Shown one piece after another: positions 53,619-61,694 of a stretch of 64,000 nt of DNA. Source of the DNA: Moraxellaceae bacterium (lineage in GTDB: Bacteria; Pseudomonadota; Gammaproteobacteria; Pseudomonadales; Moraxellaceae); assembly GCA_024234595.1 (NCBI GenBank), contig JACKNZ010000018.1, positions 31,095 through 95,094 of the forward strand, read 5' to 3'. The notes beneath the pieces are model-generated. The model ran no database searches. It was not told the DNA's origin and was given only the letters and a program-made list of their open reading frames with translations. The position numbers and the translations under genes are program-made. Every line of letters begins with the position of its first letter. Position 1 is the stretch's first letter.

Positions 53619-55541
53619 TTACTGCGCTTTTCTAAAGCGTAAATACCACTCACACAACAAGCGTACTTGTTTTTCGGTATAACCACGCTCTACCATACGA
53701 TGGACAAAATCTTGATGTTTTTGTTGGTCGTTTTTGTTGGCTTTGGGGTTAAAGGAAATCACAGGCAACAAGTCTTCGGTGTTGGAGAACATTTTTTTCT
53801 CTATCACGGCGCGGAGTTTTTCGTAAGACAACCATGACGGATTTTTGCCGTTATAGTTAGCACGCGCCCGTAACACAAAGTTGACTACTTCATTTCTAAA
53901 ATCTTTAGGATTAGAAATACCCGCAGGTTTTTCGATTTTTTCTAACTCCTCATTAAGCGCTTGACGGTTAAAAATCTCGCCTGTATCGGGGTCGCGGAAT
54001 TCTTGGTCTTGAATCCAAAAATCGGCATACTGCACATAACGGTCAAAAATATTTTGACCATATTCGGAGTAAGACTCTAAATAAGCAGTTTGAATTTCTT
54101 TGCCAATGAACTCGACATAACGCGGTGCTAAAAACTCTTTAATAAAACGCAAATAACGGGCTTGGGTATCGTTGGCAAATTGCTCTTGTTCTATTTGAGT
54201 TTCTAATACATGCAATAAATGTACAGGGTTGGCTGCCACTTCGGCATGGTCGTAATTAAACACTTTAGACAAAATTTTAAAGGCAAAACGGGTCGATAAA
54301 CCTGTCATGCCTTCGTCCACACCTGCGGCATCTTTGTACTCTTGATGCGATTTGGCGCGTGGGTCGGTGTCTTTGAGATTTTCGCCATCATAAATACGCA
54401 TTTTGGAGTAAATGCTGGAGTTTTCGGGGTCTTTAAGCCGTGATAATACCGTAAATTGTGCCAACATTTTAAGGGTGTCGGGCGCACAGGGGGCTTGGCT
54501 GAGTGAGGAGTTATCAATCAGTTTTTGATAAATTTCGATTTCTTCGCTAAAGCGTAAGCAATATGGCACTTTAACTATAAACACGCGGTCAATGAAGGCT
54601 TCGTTATGCTTGTTATTTTTAAAATTTTGCCATTCGGATTCGTTAGAGTGCGCCAAAATGATGCCATCAAAAGGAATCGGGCCAATGGCCTCTGTGCCGT
54701 TATAGTTGCCCTCTTGGGTGGCGGTGAGAAGTGGATGTAGCACCTTGATAGGGGCTTTAAACATTTCAACAAATTCCATTAGGCCACGATTGGCTTTGCA
54801 CAAACCGCCCGAAAAAGAATAGGCATCGGCATCGTTTTGCGGAAAATCTTCGAGTTTGCGAATATCAACTTTACCCACAAGGGCAGAAATATCTTGGTTG
54901 TTTTCGTCACCGGGTTCGGTTTTAGAAATGGCCAGTTGATGCAAGATGCTAGGATAAACTTTAATGACTTTAAACTTGCTAATATCTCCGCCAAACTCTT
55001 TAAGGCGTTTAACTGCCCACGGCGACATCACCCCGCGTAAATAGCGTTTGGGAATGCCGTAATCTTGCTCCAAAATATCGCCATCTTCTTCGATGTTAAA
55101 CAAGCCCAAAGGGGACTCGTTAATCGGAGAGTCTTTGATGGCATAAAATGGCGATTTTTCCATTAAAGCCTTTAATCGTTCGGCTAAGGAGCTTTTGCCA
55201 CCGCCGACAGGCCCTAATAAATAGAGGATTTGTTTGCGTTCTTCTAAGCCTTGGGCAGCATGTCTAAAGTAGGCAACGATTTTTTCTACGGCTTCTTCCA
55301 TGCCATAAAATTCGCTAAAGGCAGGATAACGGCGAATCATTTTATTGGAAAAAATACGCGATAAACGAGGGTCTTTACTGGTATCAATGACTTCGGGTTC
55401 ACCAATGGCCATCAACAGTCGTTCGGCAGCGGTGGCATAAGCAGTAGCATCGTTTTTACAAAGTGTAAGATATTGTTCTAAGCTATACTCTTCGGGACGA
55501 CTATGGTCAAAACGCGCTTGATAATGATGAAACAAACTCAT
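53619..55541 (-). CDS. prkA: PrkA serine protein kinase (YeaG)
   Basis: 640 aa. The N-terminal AAA+ type domain has a P-loop GPVGGGKSS (110-118), and the C-terminal region carries the PrkA domain (ARANYNGKNPSWLSYEKL, ending ARGYTEKQVRLLCEWYLRFRKAQ-like text). PrkA acts in stationary phase and nitrogen stress and may also have protease activity in Bacillus. It leads the prkA-yeaH-spoVR operon. Confidence 0.95.
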   Translation of the reverse strand: MSLFHHYQARFDHSRPEEYSLEQYLTLCKNDATAYATAAERLLMAIGEPEVIDTSKDPRLSRIFSNKMIRRYPAFSEFYGMEEAVEKIVAYFRHAAQGLEERKQILYLLGPVGGGKSSLAERLKALMEKSPFYAIKDSPINESPLGLFNIEEDGDILEQDYGIPKRYLRGVMSPWAVKRLKEFGGDISKFKVIKVYPSILHQLAISKTEPGDENNQDISALVGKVDIRKLEDFPQNDADAYSFSGGLCKANRGLMEFVEMFKAPIKVLHPLLTATQEGNYNGTEAIGPIPFDGIILAHSNESEWQNFKNNKHNEAFIDRVFIVKVPYCLRFSEEIEIYQKLIDNSSLSQAPCAPDTLKMLAQFTVLSRLKDPENSSIYSKMRIYDGENLKDTDPRAKSHQEYKDAAGVDEGMTGLSTRFAFKILSKVFNYDHAEVAANPVHLLHVLETQIEQEQFANDTQARYLRFIKEFLAPRYVEFIGKEIQTAYLESYSEYGQNIFDRYVQYADFWIQDQEFRDPDTGEIFNRQALNEELEKIEKPAGISNPKDFRNEVVNFVLRARANYNGKNPSWLSYEKLRAVIEKKMFSNTEDLLPVISFNPKANKNDQQKHQDFVHRMVERGYTEKQVRLLCEWYLRFRKAQ

Positions 55542-55954
55542 GGTAAACCCCTTGTTGTCAGTTTTTAAATGGACTCACTTACTTTAGCTTAGACAGGAAG
55601 TATCAAAAATTCCTGTTATTTTTAATAAGATTTTGTATGCAATGCGTTGCATAAAGCCCAAACTCAAAAATTATTAAGCATATTTTGTGCCATGATTGGG
55701 GTTTGTTTTGGTGTGATAGGGTTTTGGGTGGATTGAACATTGTAGTTTGTGTGAAGGGCAAGGTAAGATACAAGGGCGGCATTAGCGGTAGCGTAATGCA
55801 CCTTGTTTTAATAAAATGGCGCAATACATTGCGCCTTACGCGTTGATTTAGTTCGAAACAGATACAGCATAAACGTAAAAATGACACAGACAAAATTCCA
55901 ACTTAGCAAAGACAACGAATTAGAGTAAGCGCACAGCGCAAACTCAACCAGTTT
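55542..55954. repeat. Intergenic region with palindromes
   Basis: 413 bp between prkA and the 5S gene with no convincing gene. GGCGCAAT-AC-ATTGCGCC (55818-55835) is a perfect palindrome nested in GCGTAATGCACC...GCGCCTTACGC, resembling a common REP/MITE-like unit. TGCAATGCGTTGCA near 55637 is a second palindrome. No 23S rRNA 3' end is recognisable ahead of the 5S gene. Confidence 0.5.
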
Positions 55955-56070
55955 GTCTGGCGACCATAGCGAGTGTGAACCACCTGATCCCTTCCCGAAC
56001 TCAGAAGTGAAACCGCTCCGCGCCAATGGTAGTGTGGCATTCGCCATGTGAGAGTAGGTCATCGCCAGAC
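55955..56070 (+). rRNA. rrf: 5S ribosomal RNA (isolated)
   Basis: The stretch opens with GTCTGGCGACCATAGCG and ends with CATCGCCAGAC, pairing the two ends as 5S helix I. Inside are the conserved CCACCTGATCCCTTCCCGAA, CTCAGAAGTGAAACCG and GAGAGTAGGTCATCG blocks. About 116 nt. No 16S, 23S or tRNA genes are adjacent. A terminator follows. Confidence 0.95.
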
Positions 56071-56080
56071 TCCAAATACA

Positions 56081-56113
56081 AAAAACCCTTTCTGAAAAAC
56101 AGAAAGGGTTTTT
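56081..56113 (+). terminator. Terminator of the 5S rRNA gene
   Basis: A 13-bp perfect stem (56081-56093 with 56101-56113) with loop GAAAAAC; its descending arm ends in a T-run. It is 10 bp beyond the 5S gene. Confidence 0.93.
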
Positions 56114-56244
56114 TTATGCGTGGGGAAAATAATCAGGGAGCTTTGATGTTAAACGTACTGTAAAAATTGACCATTGAGCAAGACGGACAAACAGTAATGT
56201 ATTATATTAAACCATTACAAAATAACAAAAATAGGAGGTAGATC

Positions 56245-56706
56245 GTGAATGAACAATTGAATGGAAATGAACTGGTCAAGGAATTCAACGAACTTATTAG
56301 TAAGATTTCGGCAGAAGTTGCTGTTAAGTCAATGAACCCAGAACTTATTAATTCGTATACTTTGCAAATATCAAAGATTGTTGAAAAGTGTAATATAAAT
56401 GTTAACTCTAAAGTTGACTCAATTCCTTTGATGATACGGGAGGTATTGAAAGATAGTGACTCTAAACGTAAGGAGGATGTTGAAGCTAAAATCAATAAGA
56501 TTGAAAATATTCTTGTTGATTATAAAAAAGATATGGCTGTCTTGAAGAAGGGATTAGAGTCGATGCAAAAGGATGTTAGCGGATTTTCAGCGCAAGTAAA
56601 AAGTATTACTTATAGTGTTGATGCCATACATGGGATTATATCCAACATTGCGACTGCGCTAGTTATTGCGGCCGTATTTGGTGGTATTTACTACTTCGTG
56701 TTTTGA
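56245..56706 (+). CDS. Tail-anchored coiled-coil protein of the dynamin-like operon
   Basis: 153 aa from a GTG start with a near-perfect AGGAGG 6 nt upstream. Residues about 10-125 are hydrophilic, Lys/Glu/Ile-rich and predicted coiled coil. The protein ends in one hydrophobic helix (NIATALVIAAVFGGIYYFVF), giving a C-terminal membrane anchor. I know no family name. It is 14 bp ahead of the first dynamin-like gene and is likely a membrane adaptor or partner of the GTPases. Confidence 0.75.
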   Translation: MNEQLNGNELVKEFNELISKISAEVAVKSMNPELINSYTLQISKIVEKCNINVNSKVDSIPLMIREVLKDSDSKRKEDVEAKINKIENILVDYKKDMAVLKKGLESMQKDVSGFSAQVKSITYSVDAIHGIISNIATALVIAAVFGGIYYFVF

Positions 56707-56720
56707 ACAGGAACTTCGCA

Positions 56721-58730
56721 ATGAATAACGTTAGTGAGCAGAATGAGATTTTTAAATCATGGCTTTTGCTAAGGGAAAAAATTGCTAGTAGTGTTCCTGT
56801 TTATCTGAAACAGATTGAGCGTAAGGCGATTACTTCTTTGCTTGAGGAGAGAATTGTCTGTATACAGCGGGCAAGACATCAACTTGAAATGGTAAAAGAT
56901 AATTCTGGCGGTGAACCAAAGTTTATTGGTGGTTTGAAGTTGTCTTTGTTGGACTTGGAGTCCAAAATAGAAGGCCTGCGCGAAGGTTTGAGTTTGCCAT
57001 TTGAGTTGGTGGTGGTTGGGATGGGTAAGGTTGGAAAGTCTAGTTTAATAAATGCGTTGATTACAAGGCGTGTGGCGGATATGGATATATTGCCTAAAAC
57101 ATGGAAGACGGATTTATTTGTTAAGTCTATTGGTACAAATGCAAAAGTAATTTATAGGGATGGAAGCATTCAAGAGATTGGGATTGATGATGCCAAAAGA
57201 ATTGTTGATAAGGAAGAGGAGTTGCGTGAAAAGTCTGAGGATGTGGTTTACGAAAAGTACAAAGAGCTTTCTAAGGTAATCGCATCTATTGAAGATAAAG
57301 AGCAACTAAAGCGAGAGCTATTTCATAAATATCTCTACAGGTCAAATGTGAGGGAGATTCACTGGCCCGTTTCAATTAATAATCTTGAGTCGATTTTAGA
57401 AGATTTTGTAGTTGTCGATACACCTGGCTTATGGCAAGTCAATGGAGGAGATCAACGAGAAGATATAAGTGACTACTATCATCAAGCCGATGGTGTAATC
57501 TGGGTTTTGGATGCAAGTACTCTGTCAGCGAGTAAGCCAAAGAAGATGCTTGACGAACTTGATTTTGCTTTAAATCAGGCAGGTGTTAAGCGTTTTGAGA
57601 ATATTATCGCAGTCCTTAATAGAATTGATAGTGCTGTACCAGATGGAGACAATGAGAAAATTGAAAGGATTGTTGTTGAGGCAAAAAAGATTTTCGGAGA
57701 GCGGTTCGTTGATGTCGTTCCATTTTCGGCAAGAAAAGCGTTGAAATCACTCGATGATAAAGGTGAGATTGATGCACATCATAAAAAACTGTTGGGAATA
57801 ATCAAGTCCTGTTTCTATAATGAGGGAATGAATAGTCGCCTCGCAATTAAGGATGAAAACTCAAGTGCTCTAGTTGCAGCTTCGCTTGAGGCATATAATT
57901 CATATAAACAAAAACTCATTTGTGACAATCAAAAACGATTGGACGTTCTTTCCGTCTTTAATGACAATCTTGTTGAGCTTAAAAATGAGATACATCAATC
58001 GTTAGCTGATTTGGTGTTAACTTTAAGTGATCGCATTAAAAATAATATTGAGAATAATATATCGGAATTTCTTGAGATCGAAGAGCCTTCTGAGCAAAAT
58101 AAGTTTTTTATGACGCGTATTGTTGAGCAGCAGTCCTTGAGAAAACATTTTGTGGATTTTCGGCTTCGCTATGCAGACAGGTGTACTGCTTTGAGAAATA
58201 GAGGCATTAAAATTTCTCGGTTCACTGAGTATAAATTTGCTGATGTTGCGGCTGATACTTGTAGCATTATTAATAAGGTTGAATCGATAAGCGATATCAA
58301 ATTAAGTGTTAATGTAAATAATGACAGTGAGGTTGGTGGCGTATTATTGGCTGGCTTGGGGGTCGTGTTGTTGGCTAACCCCATAGGTTTAGTCCTAGGT
58401 GCGATTGCACACTCTACGGGTATAACTCGGTGGATGAGCTTGGCATATAATGGACTTAAGATGAAGAGGGTTTTTAATGCTCATAAAGATAAAATCCTTG
58501 CTGAAATGAGTGGAAAGATTGAGGAAAGTCTTGAACTCATGATCGGAAATATTGAGTCTCAGGTTAACTCCGTGCGTGAGGATAGCTTTTCCAGTCTGCA
58601 TGGATCAAGCTCCAACTATGAGTCTTTGATATTTATTGGTAATGATCTTGATGCCATTGCAAGTAAGCGAATCGAAGCTCCTTCTTTAATCAATCTTCTA
58701 TTGTGGAGCGATAAACATGACCCTGCTTAA
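56721..58730 (+). CDS. Dynamin-like GTPase 1
   Basis: 669 aa from the ATG at 56721 (AGGAA 7 nt upstream; a TTG 18 bp earlier is unlikely). The G domain has Walker A GMGKVGKS (100-107), G3 DTPG (233-236) and G4 NRID (300-303), with a charged insertion of about 80 residues between G1 and G3. Long helical stalk regions flank a hydrophobic stretch (GGVLLAGLGVVLLANPIGLV, about residue 535 on) suitable as a membrane paddle. This layout is that of bacterial dynamin-like proteins, which bind and reshape membranes. It overlaps the next gene by 14 bp. AGA, AGG and ATA codons are frequent, unlike neighbouring genes. Confidence 0.85.
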   Translation: MNNVSEQNEIFKSWLLLREKIASSVPVYLKQIERKAITSLLEERIVCIQRARHQLEMVKDNSGGEPKFIGGLKLSLLDLESKIEGLREGLSLPFELVVVGMGKVGKSSLINALITRRVADMDILPKTWKTDLFVKSIGTNAKVIYRDGSIQEIGIDDAKRIVDKEEELREKSEDVVYEKYKELSKVIASIEDKEQLKRELFHKYLYRSNVREIHWPVSINNLESILEDFVVVDTPGLWQVNGGDQREDISDYYHQADGVIWVLDASTLSASKPKKMLDELDFALNQAGVKRFENIIAVLNRIDSAVPDGDNEKIERIVVEAKKIFGERFVDVVPFSARKALKSLDDKGEIDAHHKKLLGIIKSCFYNEGMNSRLAIKDENSSALVAASLEAYNSYKQKLICDNQKRLDVLSVFNDNLVELKNEIHQSLADLVLTLSDRIKNNIENNISEFLEIEEPSEQNKFFMTRIVEQQSLRKHFVDFRLRYADRCTALRNRGIKISRFTEYKFADVAADTCSIINKVESISDIKLSVNVNNDSEVGGVLLAGLGVVLLANPIGLVLGAIAHSTGITRWMSLAYNGLKMKRVFNAHKDKILAEMSGKIEESLELMIGNIESQVNSVREDSFSSLHGSSSNYESLIFIGNDLDAIASKRIEAPSLINLLLWSDKHDPA

Positions 58731-60429
58731 GAGTTGTATGCTGCTTATCGATCATTTTAAGTCTTCACCAGTGAGGGTGTTAAGTAAAAATAGAATGCTA
58801 GCAGTTCAACGCACTGCGGAACTGGACAAGTGCATTGAGGAAGCAATCATCTTAAAAGAAAAGGTAAACACTAAACTCAAGGTTGTAATTGTTGGAGAGG
58901 TGAAGTCAGGTAAATCAACATTAATAAATGCTCTGACAGGTATGAAGGTTTCCCCGACTAATGTTCTTGAAGCTACTTCTACTATTTTTGAGACGGGCTA
59001 TGCAGAGTCTGATCATTGCGAAGTACATTATAATAATGGAGTTCGAAAATCAGTATCAATTGAGGACATGCTAATTGAGTTGGAAGCACTGACTGATGCG
59101 GCAGCTCATGGTGTTTCGAAGGTTGTTACTTATACATCTGTTAATAATTTTACGCAGTTGTATCTCATTGATACACCTGGCTTGGCAACAATTACTAGCC
59201 AAAACGCGACAATTACAAGTGACTATATGCAGGAAGCAGATTTTATTGTGTGGGTCTTTAATGCTAATCATTTAGGACAAAAGGATATCGCTGATGAGGT
59301 ATCTAAAATTGCCATGTTTGGAAAACCCATGGTTGCTGTAATCAATAAGATTGATGAGGTTGATGGCTCACCTGACCGATTAGTGAGATATGTGGATAGG
59401 GCTTTAGGTGAGTATTTCTCACAAGTGTTTGCCTTATCTGCTGTTTCAATTAATGTTGTTGCAGAAGATGTTGAAAGTGGTTTTTCAACATTTAAAAAAT
59501 TTCTAGTCGAGAAGATCAATGCAAAGTCAGAGTCTATTCAAAATGAAAGCATCTACGATTCTCTGAGTGCGCTAAATAGAAGAGATTTGGCAATCCATCG
59601 TTCAATAGCTCGTGGACTTGATTTTCTAATCGAACAGCATAAAGAGCATATTTCCGATTTGGCTTTGGAAAGAAAAGAACTTGAGGCTTCGGTTTTGTCA
59701 AATTTGAATTCTATGATTGTAAGCTTCAAGATGAATTCTTCAAGTGATAGTCAGTTACTTGGATTGGTGTCTGATGGCTACGAAAAGAAGGCAGACGAGG
59801 TTTTCAAAGGGTTAGCAAATCAATTCTACGATAAAACTTTAACTGATTTAAGAGGGATGTATCGGACGAAGTTTGCTGACTCGGTTAAGCGGATATCAAT
59901 TAAACTGCTATCTCGATTCAATGCGTTTCAATCTGCTGAAGATGAGAGACTACATCTCGACATCAGTTCAACTCTTTTTGATACAGTTATTCCCCTTGAA
60001 AAATCCATGATTGATTCTGCTGCAAAGAGCGGGACTATAGCAGGCTCTTTAGGGTTGGGTATAGCTGCTTATGGCGCATGGTTTGGGCCATATGCAAGTA
60101 GTCTCACTTTGGTAGGGGGAATTAGTGCAGTTGCACTGCCATTTGCATTTTTCGGTATTGCAGGTGGTTTGGCAATGGGATACTGGAACAATAAAGAGCA
60201 AAAGAGGAAAGAAGCACAGAAAAAGCTTGGTTTGGCGATGGAGCAAATTGCCTTTGTTGTTGAGGAGAATGTAAGAAATACCATTCTCGGCGAGATAAAA
60301 CATGACTTTGATATGGTCAGTTCGCAATATATCTCTGAGCTATGTCTTGGTAATAGCTTGGATGAGATTAAATCGTTGATTTTTGATTTGTCGTATTATG
60401 TTGAACAAGGTGAGCTTCTGAAAATGTAA
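58717..60429 (+). CDS. Dynamin-like GTPase 2
   Basis: 570 aa. Walker A GEVKSGKST (60-68), G3 DTPG (152-155) and G4 NKID (210-213) define the GTPase domain. Helical stalk segments surround a strongly hydrophobic glycine-rich section (GTIAGSLGLGIAAYGAWFGP then VGGISAVALPFAFFGIAGGL, about 433-485) like a membrane-inserting paddle. It differs from GTPase 1 and starts inside its end, so the two are expected to form a heteromeric pair, as known for paired bacterial dynamins (Campylobacter DLP1/DLP2) and LeoA-type operons. No terminator is obvious after it. Confidence 0.85.
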   Translation: MTLLKSCMLLIDHFKSSPVRVLSKNRMLAVQRTAELDKCIEEAIILKEKVNTKLKVVIVGEVKSGKSTLINALTGMKVSPTNVLEATSTIFETGYAESDHCEVHYNNGVRKSVSIEDMLIELEALTDAAAHGVSKVVTYTSVNNFTQLYLIDTPGLATITSQNATITSDYMQEADFIVWVFNANHLGQKDIADEVSKIAMFGKPMVAVINKIDEVDGSPDRLVRYVDRALGEYFSQVFALSAVSINVVAEDVESGFSTFKKFLVEKINAKSESIQNESIYDSLSALNRRDLAIHRSIARGLDFLIEQHKEHISDLALERKELEASVLSNLNSMIVSFKMNSSSDSQLLGLVSDGYEKKADEVFKGLANQFYDKTLTDLRGMYRTKFADSVKRISIKLLSRFNAFQSAEDERLHLDISSTLFDTVIPLEKSMIDSAAKSGTIAGSLGLGIAAYGAWFGPYASSLTLVGGISAVALPFAFFGIAGGLAMGYWNNKEQKRKEAQKKLGLAMEQIAFVVEENVRNTILGEIKHDFDMVSSQYISELCLGNSLDEIKSLIFDLSYYVEQGELLKM

Positions 60430-60530
60430 AGATGGTTTTCATTATTCCGTGCCAGATTTGTTTAGATGTTAATATCTGTATGGAAATCCATTATATGTTA
60501 GATATTGGTTACACCGCACATGAGCAACTT

Positions 60531-61694
60531 CTAACTATTAACCACACGACTAACTCTCCCCAAAGCCTTCGCCAACTGCACTCTAGGCAAGGCAAAATTT
60601 AACCGCATAAAACCACTACCGACCTCACCAAAAGTATCACCTGCATTGAGTGCAACTTTGGCTTGATGGGTAAATAATTGCCGTAACTGCTGATTATTTA
60701 AGCCCAATTGCTGACAATTTAGCCATAATAAATATGTGCCTTGTGGTGAAATTGCGCTTAAACGTGGGCAATGTTGTGCGATAAAATCTAGGGCAAAATC
60801 ACGGTTGGCTTGCAAATAGCCTAACACAGCATTAAGCCAATCAGCCCCATGTGCATAAGCCGCCTCAAAAGCAACAATACTAAAAGGGTTAGAGTTGCCT
60901 AAATGTAAACCCTGTAACACCTGATTGATGGCCTGTTGGCTTGGTGCATGGCTCACCACCAAACTAGACAACATTAAACCTGCAATATTAAAACTTTTAC
61001 TGGGGGCAATCGCGGTAACAAGCACATCATCTTCATGTGCTAAAGTCGCTAAGGGAATATGTTGATGCGGTTGATAGACTAAATCGGCATGAATTTCGTC
61101 ACTAAAATAATCAGTTGATAACGGCGTGCAATGCTTAACAGTTGCTCCAACTCGGCTTTTGTCCACACTCGACCCACAGGATTGTGAGGCGAGCAAAAAT
61201 TAACATTTTTGCGCCTTGTTGGGCGCAATATTCTAAATGCTCAAAATCTATAACATAATCATTATCTTGATAACGTAAAGGATTGAGCAAGAGTTGCCGT
61301 TGGCAGGTGGTGACGCTCGAAAAAACGGAGGATAAACAGGCGGTTGAATAATGATTTTATCGCCAATTTGTGTCAGTGCTTGAATGACCGCATGAATCGC
61401 CGTCACCACACCATTAGTCATAATAATGTGTTGGCGGTTAATCAGCCAGCCATGACGTTGACTAAACCAGTTAATCAACGCCTGATACATCGTTTCGGGA
61501 TAAAAGGTATAACCAAAAATCGGATATTGGCTGCGCTGTTGAATCGCTTGGCTAATCGCAGGTGCAACGGCAAAATCCATATCTGCCACCCACAACGGCA
61601 ACACATCGTCTGTGCCAAAAAATTGGCGATTGGCATTGTGCTTAATGCTGTTTTGCTGATGGTGATTTAAGATTTGGTCAAAATTATAACTCAT
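60531..61694 (-). pseudogene. PatB/MalY-type PLP C-S lyase (ovoB-like), frameshifted
   Basis: The 5' part (MSYNFDQIL ... PPVYPPFFRA) and 3' part (SDEIHADLV ... APSKSFNIAG with the PLP lysine ... ALGRVSRVVNS) together make a normal aminotransferase-fold C-S lyase of about 390 aa. Reading through requires three single-base corrections, near 61314, 61197 (A-run) and 61105 (A-run); between them the text SPHNPVGRVWTKAELEQL is recovered. Each is a one-base loss, so the ends return to the same frame. The ATG overlaps the ovoA stop (ATGA at 61691-61694). By position it should be OvoB, the sulfoxide lyase of ovothiol synthesis. Sequencing error in homopolymers is the alternative. Confidence 0.8.

Noticed and set aside
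55600..55950. Remnant of 23S rRNA before the 5S gene
   Set aside because: No conserved 23S 3'-end sequence is visible; the region holds palindromes and A+T-rich sequence only.
56245..60429. Naming the dynamin operon LeoABC
   Set aside because: Only the general GTPase layout is shared. I cannot show orthology, and the first gene does not obviously match LeoB or LeoC.
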